A DNA stretch of 64,000 bases from JAHRAW01 sp965243285 (GTDB lineage Bacteria > Pseudomonadota > Gammaproteobacteria > Arenicellales > Poriferihabitantaceae): contig OZ251537.1 of assembly GCA_965243285.1 (NCBI GenBank), positions 868,001-932,000 on the forward strand. The letters run 5' to 3'. Shown here piece after piece: positions 23,510 through 32,537 of the stretch. The notes beneath the pieces were generated by a model. The model was not told the origin of the DNA and searched no databases. It saw nothing but the letters and a program-made list of their open reading frames with translations. Position 1 is the first letter of the stretch, and each line of letters starts with the position of its first letter. The translations under genes and the position numbers were made by a program.

Positions 23510-23675
23510 ATCGATGTCGTCATTAGTTCTATGGTTGGCGCAAGCATATTTCATAACCGATATTTCATAACGATGATAATAAGGGGATTTAGATATATAA
23601 ATCCGCAATATAAATAGCGCGCCGCCCAGTGCAAGATTTTTTAGGGGCGCGCTTTGTCATACACGCGTCTCATAC

Positions 23676-24851
23676 ATGCGTCTCATACAAGGGCTCATAA
23701 TTATGATGATGTTGCCACCAGCATGGCGGCGCCAAAAATTCAGCGCCGCGACCGCCTCGCCCCTGGCCAGCTACCAGCAGCGCGTCGGCGCCGGCGAATT
23801 GCGCGCCGACCGCGCCCAGCTGGCGGCGATGCGGCGGCTGAATGCATTGCACCGCGCTATGTTGCGCCACCATCAACGCCCCGGGTGGCGTAACTGGCGG
23901 CGCGCATTAGGGCCGCGGCCGGCGCTGCGCGGGCTGTATTTATGGGGCGGGGTGGGCACCGGCAAAACCTTAATGATGGATATTTTTTATCACGCCTTGC
24001 CGGCCGGGGTGGCGCGGCGCGTTCATTTTCATCGCTTCATGCTCGCGGTGCACGAGGCGCTGCGCGACTTGCCCGAGCGCCGCGACCCGTTGGCCATTAT
24101 CGCCGCGCAGCTGGCGGCGCGGCATCGCGCGCTGTGTTTGGATGAATTTTCGGTCGGCGACATCACCGATGCCATGCTGCTATCGGGGCTGCTGCGCGAG
24201 CTGTTTGCGCATGGCGTGGCGCTGGTCACCACCTCCAACACCCATCCGCAGCAGCTGTATCTAAATGGTTTGCAGCGGCAGCGTTTTTTGCCCGCCATCG
24301 CCCTCATCCAAGCGCATACTCGCGTCATTTGTGTCGATGGCGGCAGCGATTATCGCCTGGCCAAGCTGCGCCTGGATGCTTTGTACCATGTGCCGCATGA
24401 CCAGCGCGCCATGCGCGCCCTAAGAGCAAGTTTCGCGCATCTCGATGCGGCGGTTTCGGCGGATTCAACACCGGCGCCGAGTATGCTGCGGCTAGCCGGG
24501 CGCGAAGTGGCGGCGGTGCAAGTCGGGCGCGGCGTGGTGTGGTTTGATTTCGCCACCCTGTGCGGCGCGCGGCGCTCCAAGGTGGATTACATCGAGCTCG
24601 CCAAGCGCTTCCACAGCGTGATTCTCGCCGATATTCCGTATCTTACCGCCGAGCAAGATGACGCCGCCCGCCGCTTGCTGGAGTTGGTGGACGAATTATA
24701 CGACCGCGGCGTGAATTTGCTGGTCTCAGCGGCCGCCCGGCCGGGTGATTTATATCGCGGCCGCGGCCTAAAACAGCCCTTCGAGCGCGCCGCCAGCCGC
24801 CTGCGCGAAATGAGTTCAGCCGATTATTTGGCGCGCCCGCATGTGCCGTGA
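23676..24851 (+). CDS. zapE: Cell division protein ZapE (AFG1-family ATPase)
   Basis: The 391-residue product has Walker A in GGVGTGKTLMMDIFY, Walker B in LCLDEFSVGDITDAMLL, and VTTSNTHPQQLYLNGLQR, all diagnostic of the AFG1/ZapE family. E. coli ZapE modulates the Z-ring. SRLREMSSADYL near the end is also typical. The frame opens at 23676, but the run of Met codons at 23703-23711 is an equally possible start. The segment around residue 265 contains VSADSTPAPS, a small Asp-Ser insert like those in trpE. Confidence 0.92.
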   Translation: MRLIQGLIIMMMLPPAWRRQKFSAATASPLASYQQRVGAGELRADRAQLAAMRRLNALHRAMLRHHQRPGWRNWRRALGPRPALRGLYLWGGVGTGKTLMMDIFYHALPAGVARRVHFHRFMLAVHEALRDLPERRDPLAIIAAQLAARHRALCLDEFSVGDITDAMLLSGLLRELFAHGVALVTTSNTHPQQLYLNGLQRQRFLPAIALIQAHTRVICVDGGSDYRLAKLRLDALYHVPHDQRAMRALRASFAHLDAAVSADSTPAPSMLRLAGREVAAVQVGRGVVWFDFATLCGARRSKVDYIELAKRFHSVILADIPYLTAEQDDAARRLLELVDELYDRGVNLLVSAAARPGDLYRGRGLKQPFERAASRLREMSSADYLARPHVP

Positions 24852-25154
24852 TTCAGGTGTATGTGGGTGGATTTTTGGCGGATTTTGGCGATTTTTGCTA
24901 CTCGGTTCATTTTAATCGAGGGCATTCCCGCCGATTTACGCGATTCACGCCGGTTCACGCCGGTTTCACATCAAAGCGGCGGCGATAAAAAGCGCGGCAT
25001 TTGTGAGAAAAGTCACAAACCAGGCGCCCCGCATGGCGCCATAGTGCGCCCACAGCGCGGCAGCGGAGTTTGCGGCCAGCGCTGCTGCGGCGTCGCCGGC
25101 CGTTTTATGGACCGCGGCGTCATTTTTCACACGGAGTATTCAAGGAGATTCATC

Positions 25155-25592
25155 ATGAAGCAGAGCAATGCAATGCACCACCTGGCGTGCAGCGCCGTCC
25201 AAAACCGTGGCACGCGGCGTTTTTTTGGCCGCCATCTTTTGGGCAAAGTGATATCCGGCGCGCTGGCGATTTTGCTAGTGGGCGGTTTTTCCAGCGCCGC
25301 GCTGGCGGAGAAAATCGACCTAAACGCCGCCGATGCCGACACCCTGCAGTATATTCCCGGCATCGGCCCCGGAAAATCCGCCGACATCGTGTTGTTACGC
25401 GAGCAAACCGGCGGTTTCAAGGTGATGGACGACCTGCTGGCAGTGCCCGGTATCGGCGAAAAAACCCTGCTCGACATCAAGCGCTACGGAGCCATCGGTA
25501 GCGGCGTAGCCACCTTGACCGAGGAAATGGCGGCCAACCCGCCGGTGGGCAAAGCCGCCGCCAGCCATGGCGGGGCCAGCGACGACGGTTGA
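25155..25592 (+). CDS. Exported helix-hairpin-helix (ComEA-like) protein
   Basis: The 145-residue product starts at the ATG at 25155, behind an excellent Shine-Dalgarno (AAGGAGA). A signal peptide ends near SSAALA at about residue 49. The domain KIDLNAADADTLQYIPGIGP to VPGIGEKTLLDIKRYG holds two HhH motifs of the ComEA/competence type, which bind DNA without sequence preference. In ComEA this pulls DNA into the periplasm. The Gly/Ala-rich tail is unassigned. The gene is followed by a strong terminator and stands alone. Confidence 0.87.
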   Translation: MKQSNAMHHLACSAVQNRGTRRFFGRHLLGKVISGALAILLVGGFSSAALAEKIDLNAADADTLQYIPGIGPGKSADIVLLREQTGGFKVMDDLLAVPGIGEKTLLDIKRYGAIGSGVATLTEEMAANPPVGKAAASHGGASDDG

Positions 25593-25634
25593 ATGCGGCG
25601 CCGATTCCATCAACCAAGCGGCCACAACGGCCGC

Positions 25635-25664
25635 AGAAAGGGGGCAATCCAGCCCCCTTTTTTT
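25635..25664 (+). terminator. Rho-independent terminator of the HhH gene
   Basis: The stem GGGGGC/GCCCCC, with loop AATCCA, is followed by seven T. A B-element has inserted directly after the T-tract, duplicating TTTTTTTAT. Confidence 0.92.
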
Positions 25665-25666
25665 AT

Positions 25667-25811
25667 GGGATTTATATACTTGTTGCCCCAAGCCTTATTT
25701 CACGCTGATTTTATAGCGTTGCGTGAAGGTTGCTTGGTTAGGGTTTTTATGGAGGTTTTGGGGTAATGCAAGCGGTTTTTTATTGTTGGGGTCTACAACC
25801 ATATAAATCCC
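25667..25811. mobile_element. B-element, full form (145 bp)
   Basis: The ends are GGGATTTATAT and ATATAAATCCC. The flanks are TTTTTTTAT on both sides (25658-25666 and 25812-25820), a 9-bp identity that includes the expected 8-bp target duplication. The target was the T-tract of the terminator. The interior contains TTGGGGTAATGCAAGCGG, shared with the other two copies, and a CACGC/GCGTG hairpin. It is non-coding. Confidence 0.88.
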
Positions 25812-25870
25812 TTTTTTTATGACCTCGGGTTGGTTGGCGGAATATTTTGGTCCGATATACAGCGGTGCGA

Positions 25871-26673
25871 TTATTTCTTAATCAAAAATAAAAATTCGGT
25901 ATTCGGCGCGGTGGGTTTTTGCGCCCACTGAGTGGTCCACTTCATGGTGGACATGACATTTTTTTTACAATCTATCTGCATGGTTTTAATCAACGCGCCA
26001 TTGTCTCTTATCACCTCGCCTAAATCTTTTGCCGTGGCGCCGCCGCCGAAACTGTAAGACAACACTATCCACTCGCAAGGGGTCGCTTTTAATAGACGAG
26101 CGAGCACTTCGAGCACGACAAACTGACCAGTTTCATTGCGGCGAAAATCCTCGAACGCGGAGGCCGCCACCGGGCCTGAAGTATCCACCCGACGCGATGC
26201 TTTTCCAAACAATTCGGGCTTGTCATGATTACAAATGGTAGTCCAAAGGTGATAATAAGACGCATAGCGCACGCGCGATGGCGGCATTTTTTCATTGCTT
26301 GAGCCATAGGGCGGGTCATAGTAGGCCAGCTCGGCCGACACCTTATTAATCGAGTCAAAAATATCGCCGTTTAGCACGATATTTGCCGCCGTGTTCGGCC
26401 ATAATTTTGGCACGCGCAAGCATAAATCGTTGAAGGAACGAGGCGACCAATCTTTTAGATAAGAAACATAATGCACCAATGTGCTGTCTACCGAATCCAT
26501 CGCCAAAATCAAGCTCGTAAGCGCCACGCTGTTGGTGATTTCATCCAGATTTAAGGCCTCGATTTCATGTCTAATCGCGTCTATTTAAGTTTTGAGCCGG
26601 TGTATTTAATGCCCTCGGTAGCAGGGCCCTGCGTAGTCGGCAAGGGGTAAATTTCATCGCCACCCAGCGCCAT
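25871..26673 (-). pseudogene. D12-class adenine DNA methyltransferase (broken)
   Basis: The 5' fragment starts at the ATG at 26673, which overlaps the metA stop as TGATG, and reads to GIKYTGSKLK, the canonical KYxGSK opening of D12 methylases. A TAG follows at once. The remainder continues in a shifted frame (IRHEIEALNLDEITNSVALT) into 218 codons with AYYDPPYGSS (DPPY motif) and ending EFLFLIKK. The FxGxG cofactor motif expected between KYxGSK and DPPY is missing, so there is a deletion as well as a frameshift. It would have been an N6-adenine methylase. The downstream open frame from 26527 is unlikely to be active. Confidence 0.8.
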
Positions 26674-27743
26674 CAACCCGACTTCAACTGCAAGGGATCA
26701 TCGGCGTCGACACCCTCCATAAAAACCCGGCCGCGGGCGCGGTGGGCGACTTGATAGATTAGGCCGAGCCAGTTGCCGACTATGGCTTTGCCGGTGTCGG
26801 TCCAGGTGTTGTCTATCCAGTGGGCGGCTTGCGCCTCGGGGAAGTCGGCGAGGGTGGTGGTTTTGCGCGCGGCCATGGCGCGCTGTTGGAAATCGCGCAG
26901 CAACTGCGGCGCGGCGCCGTGGAAATAATTCTCCGGCAAGGGCGGATAGTCGGGGCGCTGCGCGGCCAAAAACCGCCCGATTTCGCGGCGGTATTCTTTG
27001 AATAAACTGACTTTATCGTATTCCGGGTGGCCTTGAAAAAACACGAAGCGCAGGCCGTCTGGGCTGACCCCTAAGTGCAAATCCGACTGCTCGCCGCACG
27101 CTAACGCGGCTAATCCGGCGGCGCGAAATTGCTCGGCGCTGACCTCATACAGGCGCGAATGCGGGGCCTCAAAACGGCTGTTGATGCCGGCGGTTAGCGG
27201 GTGGTGGCTCGCGGTGACGCGGTTGGAATACACCCCCCAGCGCTTGTGCGCCAGCCGGTAGCGCGCAATGCCCCAGCGCTGCTGCACGATGGCGTGGGTG
27301 GCCAAGCACGAGCACATCACCGAGCACACATTTTCGCTCGCCCATTGCGTCACTTCCGCTAACGGCGGCCAAAAGGGCTCGGCGGTGATGTCGGCTTGCG
27401 CTGGGTTGGCGCCGGAGATAATCAGCGCGTCCAAACCCTGGCGCGCCAACTCGGCAAAATCAAAATAATGTGCATGGATATGCGCGCGCGCTTCGCGTCC
27501 GCGGGGAATTTGCGCGAAGGTAAACGGGTACACATAAAACTGCGCGATGCGATTGCACGACCCGACCAGCCGCAAAAACTGGCGCTCGGTGGCTTGCAGC
27601 GCCGCATCCGGCATCATGTTGAGAAAGCCGATGTGCAACTCGCGGAGGTCTTGTTTGCGCGCGCGGCGCAACGCCAAAACCTCCTGCCCCTCTTGCTGCA
27701 GGCGGGCGAAACTGGGTAGGTTGGAATGGGCGATTAGCGGCAT
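26673..27743 (-). CDS. metA: Homoserine O-succinyltransferase (MetA family)
   Basis: The family activates homoserine for methionine synthesis. Motifs are IGFLNMMPDAALQATERQF, LIISGANP, VMCSCLATHA (acyl-accepting Cys), RFEAPHSR and FFQGHPEYDK (His/Glu of the triad). Acetyl- versus succinyl-CoA preference cannot be settled by eye. The start at 27743 (MPLIAHSNLPSF) gives 356 residues and matches the family; an ATG at 27797 would overlap the upstream gene. The stop codon overlaps the start of the broken DNA methylase. Confidence 0.9.
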   Translation of the reverse strand: MPLIAHSNLPSFARLQQEGQEVLALRRARKQDLRELHIGFLNMMPDAALQATERQFLRLVGSCNRIAQFYVYPFTFAQIPRGREARAHIHAHYFDFAELARQGLDALIISGANPAQADITAEPFWPPLAEVTQWASENVCSVMCSCLATHAIVQQRWGIARYRLAHKRWGVYSNRVTASHHPLTAGINSRFEAPHSRLYEVSAEQFRAAGLAALACGEQSDLHLGVSPDGLRFVFFQGHPEYDKVSLFKEYRREIGRFLAAQRPDYPPLPENYFHGAAPQLLRDFQQRAMAARKTTTLADFPEAQAAHWIDNTWTDTGKAIVGNWLGLIYQVAHRARGRVFMEGVDADDPLQLKSG

Positions 27744-27777
27744 GGGGCGATGGAATGGGGCGCGAAATCCGGCGAAT

Positions 27778-28620
27778 TCATGCCCCGTCAGCCGCATCGC
27801 ATATCATATCGATAAAATCCGCTTCGTCGCGTAGTTCGAACACGCGTTTGGCGTCGATGGTGTGGCCGTGGCGGTCGGCAAGGCTTTGATACAGCGGTTT
27901 GCGCAGCGCGATTAGGCGCGGAAACATCCATTGCACGAATTCATCCGGCACGATTTCGTCGCTAGACTTGAGGTCGCTGGCGGCCAAATATTTCGCCAAA
28001 TGTTGGTCTAAAAAGCGCTCGCCGTAGTACATCGGTTTGGGGGCGCGAGCGGCGCGTTCGATGAGGGTTTGCTCCATATCCTCGTCAGTGCGCAAGTACA
28101 GCACCACGGTTTTTTCCGACAGCGCGTGCCAGCATTCGGCATCGCTCAACTGGCATACGCTGCCGCCGGCATCGTTTACGAAATTCGGGTAGCCGTAAAT
28201 TTGCCGCGCTTTATCGAGGAACTCGCCGACATCGCGCATGGCGGCGAGTTCGGCACAGCGCAGCAAGCGCTGGCGGCGCTTGAATTCCTCGACGCTTAAA
28301 CCCCCGAGCGCTGGATTGCCGATTTTGCCGAGGAAGTGCGCGATGATGCTCAAGTTGTTGATGGAAATATTGTGCCGCAAGTACACCAAATCGCGGCGGA
28401 ATAAATCGCGAAAAAACTCCTGTTCCATGGCCTTGCACTTGATGAAATCGCGAATCGGCTCGTTCAAATAACGCGTGCCGATGCGGTAATCGCCGGAATA
28501 ATGAAACCACTGGCTGCTCGGCGGAATGTGCGCCAGGGTGGTTTTGCCGACCCCGGACATACCTAATAAAGTGACGGCTTTATTCGGCCAGCGCCGAAAT
28601 TTATCGGGGGTGGTTTTCAT
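27778..28620 (-). CDS. P-loop ATPase/kinase-like protein of unknown function
   Basis: The 280-residue product has a Walker A motif, LLGMSGVGKTTLAHI, near residue 20. No second family-defining motif is recognised, though FVNDAGGSVCQL and VVLYLRTDEDMEQTLIERA sit where a kinase would have its catalytic and lid segments. It ends 34 bases upstream of metA on the same strand, suggesting co-expression. The frame is intact and codon use matches its neighbours. Confidence 0.75.
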   Translation of the reverse strand: MKTTPDKFRRWPNKAVTLLGMSGVGKTTLAHIPPSSQWFHYSGDYRIGTRYLNEPIRDFIKCKAMEQEFFRDLFRRDLVYLRHNISINNLSIIAHFLGKIGNPALGGLSVEEFKRRQRLLRCAELAAMRDVGEFLDKARQIYGYPNFVNDAGGSVCQLSDAECWHALSEKTVVLYLRTDEDMEQTLIERAARAPKPMYYGERFLDQHLAKYLAASDLKSSDEIVPDEFVQWMFPRLIALRKPLYQSLADRHGHTIDAKRVFELRDEADFIDMICDAADGA

Positions 28621-28835
28621 CGCGAGTGATTTTTGCGAGTGATTTTTGCGGGGGGTGACGGGTGCGGTCGGTGGGTTTTTATCGGCGGTTTGTCGACGAA
28701 TTTTTATCGAGTCGGGCGAATTAGGCAGTGAATCGGCGGGGCGATTTTGCCGGTCGCGATGGCGACATTCAAAATCGGCGCGATTGTACGCAACTTACGC
28801 AATGCGAATCCGCCATACGCCAATTCACGCCACAT

Positions 28836-29636
28836 TCACCAAAAAACCCACAGCAGCAGCGCGCCGAGCGCCACGCGATAGAGCGCAAACGGCAACAAAC
28901 TATGGCGCTGCACAAAGCCTAAAAACCAGTGGATACAAAGCCACGCCACCACCGCCGCCACCGCGGTGGCAAACAGCAATAGGCCCCAGTTGGTGGTTGC
29001 CGGTTGGATAAGCAGGGCGCGCGCTTGCCACGCGCTGGCCATGGCTATCACCGGAATCGCCAGCAAAAACGAGAAGCGCGCCGCCGCGGTGCGGGTGAAA
29101 CCCATCAACCGCGCGGCCGATAGGGTGATGCCGGCGCGCGACACCCCCGGCGCCAGCGCCAGCGTCTGCGCGGCGCCGATAATTAGCACATCCCGCCAGT
29201 TGAGTTGGGCCAGCGGGCGTTCTTTCGGCGCCCAATGGTCGGCCGCGCCCAATAAAGCGCCAAATAGCAAGGTGGCGGCCGCCACCGGCAGCGGGGCGCG
29301 CCAGGTGTTCTGCACCGCCTCGCCGAACAGCAGCCCGGTGGCGCCGACCAACGCGGTGGCGTACAAAATCGACCACGCCAGGCGAGTGTGCGCGGTCGCC
29401 GGCCGCCCGGCCAAACGGCCGCACCACGCCGTGATTAGCGCGCCCACATCGGCGCGAAAATACCCCAGCACCGCTAACAAAGTGCCAAAATGCGTCGCCA
29501 CATCGAAAGCCAGGCCCTGATCCGGCCAGCCGAGCAATCGCGGCGCCAAGGCTAGATGCCCGGAACTGGAAATGGGTAAAAACTCGGTCAGCCCTTGCAA
29601 CGCCGCCAGCCAAAAAGCCTGAAAAAACTCGGTCAT
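28836..29636 (-). CDS. uppP: Undecaprenyl-diphosphatase (UppP/BacA)
   Basis: The 266-residue integral membrane protein carries ALQGLTEFLPISSSGHLAL and PGVSRAGITLSAARLMGFT, the two signature motifs of UppP with the catalytic Ser, Glu and Arg. It recycles the undecaprenyl carrier lipid for cell wall synthesis by removing a phosphate. It stands alone with about 215-270 bases of non-coding DNA on each side. Confidence 0.94.
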   Translation of the reverse strand: MTEFFQAFWLAALQGLTEFLPISSSGHLALAPRLLGWPDQGLAFDVATHFGTLLAVLGYFRADVGALITAWCGRLAGRPATAHTRLAWSILYATALVGATGLLFGEAVQNTWRAPLPVAAATLLFGALLGAADHWAPKERPLAQLNWRDVLIIGAAQTLALAPGVSRAGITLSAARLMGFTRTAAARFSFLLAIPVIAMASAWQARALLIQPATTNWGLLLFATAVAAVVAWLCIHWFLGFVQRHSLLPFALYRVALGALLLWVFW

Positions 29637-29908
29637 TTGGTGGGGGGATTCTTAGGCTGGCGTGGGGTTATCGCGGCGGTCGCGAAATCGGCCGTGCGCA
29701 AATCATACAGCAGCACATCATAAAACCGAATAAGCCATAAAGATGCATCGCGGCGGTGGAGTTGACGGAGTCGACGAATTCCATATATCGAAATAAAACG
29801 AGGCAGTGGTACTTTTTGCTCGAGGTGGACAGTCTACATGTTGTTGCGCCGGATGATGGTGCGTACAATCCACATTTATCGATAAAAAACCGCCCTTTAG
29901 TTGCTCGG
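29637..29908. other. Non-coding gap between uppP and the MidA-like gene
   Basis: No gene can be supported. Short open frames on both strands lack family motifs and ribosome-binding sites. The sequence contains several ATCGATAAA-like stretches but no clear hairpin terminator. Confidence 0.5.
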
Positions 29909-31114
29909 TTAGTCGGTAGCGGAGTCGGCGGCCACGGCGATGGCGGCGCGGCGATCTTGCAGGGAAAAACCGCGCAAGGGTTCGGCGTAGCGGCGGGTGA
30001 AGGCGGCGACCTTGAAGAGTTCGCCCATTTCATGGGGCAGGGTTAAGGTTTTGATTTGTTGTGCCATTTTTCGCGCCGACTCGGCCTCGGCGCCGGCCTC
30101 GGCCAATGTTTGCGCGGCCGCGAGGTCGTCTAAGGCGCCGAGGGCGAGCAAAAAGGCGGCTTGGGAGGCGAAGCCGGCCGGGGCTAATTCGGCGTGGACG
30201 GCGGCCTCGGCAATGGCGGTGAAATCGAGATGGGTGGAGATGTCTTGTAAGCCGGGGTGGAAAAACGGGTCGGCGTGGGCACGGTGGCGATAGTGGCACA
30301 TCAAGGTGCCATCGCGGCGTTCGGGGTGATAAAACTCAGCGCGCGGGAAGCCGTAATCGATGAGCAGCAGCGCGCCGTGGTTGAGGGCGGCGGCGACGGT
30401 GCGCGTCCACGCTTCGGCGGCTTGGGCGATTTCGCTGCGGTAGCCGGGGGGTAAAGCGGGCAGGCGGCGGCGGAGGGCGTCGGGCAAGGGCGGGCCGGCT
30501 TGCCAGCGGAATGTGGGGGGGGAATTCGCGCCGCTTTCATCCGCCAGCGCCACGCCAAGGAGGCGCGGCACGCCGTCGGCGTCCACCTCAAAGCGCGTGA
30601 CCGGCATGGCGTCTAACACTTCGTTGGCGAGGGCGACGCCGCTGAAACCGCCGGCCGGCAGTTGCCGCAGCCAGCGTACGCGGGCGCGTAATGGCGGGCC
30701 GCGGCGGGCGATGGTGGCCGCTTGGCGGGCGCGCAACTCGGCGCTGGTTTCCATAATCAAATAACGCGTCGGCAGTTGCCCGAATTCATCCAGAGCGAGC
30801 AACAAGTCGGCCGCCAGGCGGCCATCGCCGGCGCCAAATTCGATAATATCGCCGCCGGTTTGCGCCAAAATCTCAGCGCATTGTCGCCCCAGGCAGCGCC
30901 CGAGCGTAGCCCCTAAGGCCGGCGCGGTTATAAAATCGCCGCCGCCGCCGAATTTCACCAAGCCGCCGCGATAGTAGCCGGCGGCGGCGTATAGCGCGCA
31001 GTTCATGTACTCATCGAAGCCGAGCCAGCCGCCGTGGGCGGTGATGCGACGCGCGATGTCGGCGCTCAATGTATGGCTGTGGGTTTTTAATGCCGGCGCC
31101 GGTTCGGGCAGCAT
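29909..31114 (-). CDS. MidA/NDUFAF7-type SAM-dependent methyltransferase
   Basis: The 401-residue product has the family N-terminus (GGWLGFDEYMNCALY, AAGYYRGG, DFITAPALGATLGRCLG), the SAM-binding loop IIEFGAGDGRLAADLLL, and GVALANEVLDAMPVTRFE. The mitochondrial relative NDUFAF7 dimethylates an arginine of complex I; the bacterial substrate is not known. Start at 31114. Confidence 0.88.
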   Translation of the reverse strand: MLPEPAPALKTHSHTLSADIARRITAHGGWLGFDEYMNCALYAAAGYYRGGLVKFGGGGDFITAPALGATLGRCLGRQCAEILAQTGGDIIEFGAGDGRLAADLLLALDEFGQLPTRYLIMETSAELRARQAATIARRGPPLRARVRWLRQLPAGGFSGVALANEVLDAMPVTRFEVDADGVPRLLGVALADESGANSPPTFRWQAGPPLPDALRRRLPALPPGYRSEIAQAAEAWTRTVAAALNHGALLLIDYGFPRAEFYHPERRDGTLMCHYRHRAHADPFFHPGLQDISTHLDFTAIAEAAVHAELAPAGFASQAAFLLALGALDDLAAAQTLAEAGAEAESARKMAQQIKTLTLPHEMGELFKVAAFTRRYAEPLRGFSLQDRRAAIAVAADSATD

Positions 31115-31189
31115 GGGTTTTTAATTAAGTGGCCGAGGTGGGTAATAAAAAATGCGCATGGGCGATAAATTTATCGCAACATGCATCGC

Positions 31190-31270
31190 AGTATGTTACT
31201 AGCAATATGTTTATCGCAATTTATGTTAATAGCAATATGTTAATAGCAAGATACACTGCAACATGTTTAT
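31190..31270. repeat. Short direct repeats of ATGTTAATAGCAA type
   Basis: Upstream of the MidA-like gene, units resembling GCAATATGTTAATA recur several times with small changes, ending near the A-element at 31288. The function is unknown. Confidence 0.6.
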
Positions 31271-31287
31271 ATCAACTATATTAATTA

Positions 31288-31517
31288 GGGATTTATATAC
31301 CTAAAGCTGCAGTTCGATTGGCGGTTTTTGAGGTCAGCGGCTGATTTAGGGGGTTGCTTTTGATTTTTTCTTTGCTTTTGATTTTGCTTTTGCCTTTAAA
31401 TCTTCAACTCATTAGCCCAAGTGAGGGATGAGGTAAAAACCAAAAGCCAAGTTAAAAGCCAAGCCAAAATCAAAATCAAAAGACCCCCCACCGTGCAGAT
31501 TTAGATATATAAATCCC
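31288..31517. mobile_element. A-element copy 4 (230 bp, internally deleted)
   Basis: The left end is GGGATTTATATACC and the right end GATATATAAATCCC, with about 24 bp inverted and two mismatches. It is flanked by ATTAATTA on both sides (31280-31287 and 31518-31525), a perfect 8-bp duplication. It keeps the ATTAGCCCAAGTGAGGGA module and AAAGCC arrays but lacks the GC hairpins. Confidence 0.92.
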
Positions 31518-31637
31518 ATTAATTACAATATGGCGATGCGTTATTTTTATCGATGATATGAATCGGCTATCTAGGGCAAAATTTTTCGGCGGCTGGTTTT
31601 AATCGGCCATAGTGATAACTTTTTTGAGGAGGGTGTT

Positions 31638-32420
31638 ATGGCGAATTTACACGGCAAGGTGGCACTCATCACCGGTGGCGGGCGGCGGATTGGGGCGTGC
31701 GTGGCGCGCATGTTGCATGGAGTCGGCATGACGGTAGCGATTCACTATCGCAATAGTAGCGACGAAGCCGCGGCGCTGTGCGCCGAATTAGTCGAGCAAC
31801 GCGCCGGCTCGGCGTGCTTGGTGCGCGGTGATGTCAGTCAGGTGGGGCGAGCGCAAGATGTGGTGGCGCAATGCATCGCGCACCTCGGGCGGTTGGACGC
31901 GCTCATCAATAATGCCTCGGTTTTTTTCCCCACACCCTTAGATAATGCTAACGAGGCGCAGTGGGATGGGTTGATGAATACCAACTTAAAGGCGCCGTTT
32001 TTTATCAGCCAAGCGGCGGCGCCGCACTTGAAAAAAACCGCCGGCGCCATCGTCAACATCACCGACCTGTACGCCCGCCACCCGCTCGCCGAGCATGCTA
32101 TCTACTGCGCCTCCAAAGCCGGGCTGTGGTCGCTAACCCAATCCTTAGCGCATGAGTTGGGCCCCGAAATTCGCGTCAACGCCATCGCCCCGGGGGTGAT
32201 TTTGTGGCCGGAAAAGGGCGGCGGCGCTACTGCTGGCGGTGGCGCCCACACCTCGCCGGCCGAAAAGGAAGCACAACGCCGCCTACTCGAACGCACGCCG
32301 CTAAAACGCGCCGGCGAGCCGGACGACATCGCCAAAGCGGTACGATTTCTACTCACCGAAGCCGGCTTTATCACCGGCCAAGTGCTAAACATCGATGGCG
32401 GGAGGGTGGTGGCTGGGTAG
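31638..32420 (+). CDS. Pteridine reductase-like SDR
   Basis: The 260-residue short-chain dehydrogenase has the cofactor loop TGGGRRIGACVARML (the R-containing variant seen in pteridine reductases), NNASVFFPTPLD and YCASKAGLWSLTQSL (catalytic Tyr/Lys). Pteridine reductases reduce dihydrobiopterin or dihydrofolate; folate use is the likely role. A small insert, GGGATAGGGAHTS, lies before the C-terminal helix. A good Shine-Dalgarno (GAGGAGGG) precedes the ATG. Confidence 0.85.
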   Translation: MANLHGKVALITGGGRRIGACVARMLHGVGMTVAIHYRNSSDEAAALCAELVEQRAGSACLVRGDVSQVGRAQDVVAQCIAHLGRLDALINNASVFFPTPLDNANEAQWDGLMNTNLKAPFFISQAAAPHLKKTAGAIVNITDLYARHPLAEHAIYCASKAGLWSLTQSLAHELGPEIRVNAIAPGVILWPEKGGGATAGGGAHTSPAEKEAQRRLLERTPLKRAGEPDDIAKAVRFLLTEAGFITGQVLNIDGGRVVAG

Positions 32421-32444
32421 GGGCCTGGGTAGGGGGGAGTGGTT

Positions 32445-32537
32445 AATTAATGTATCGACTAACCGTTAAAATCACGACGATGTTTTGCATCGCCGCCCTA
32501 GATTAAAATCAACGCATCAACATTAAGAACCAAAACA
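32445..32537 (+). promoter_or_regulatory. Leader shared by the cytoplasmic Sel1 genes (copy 1)
   Basis: The 95 bases before the Sel1 pseudogene are nearly identical to those before the intact gene at 34536 (TTAATTAATGTATCGACTAA, then CGCCCTAGATTAAAATCAAC and CATCAACATTAAGA). The TAGATTAAA/CATCAACATTAAGAG part also precedes the exported Sel1 gene at 39364. Confidence 0.7.

Noticed and set aside
26673..28620. SAM riboswitch upstream of metA
   Set aside because: The upstream space is only 34 bases to the P-loop gene, and no conserved SAM-box core was seen in front of that gene either.
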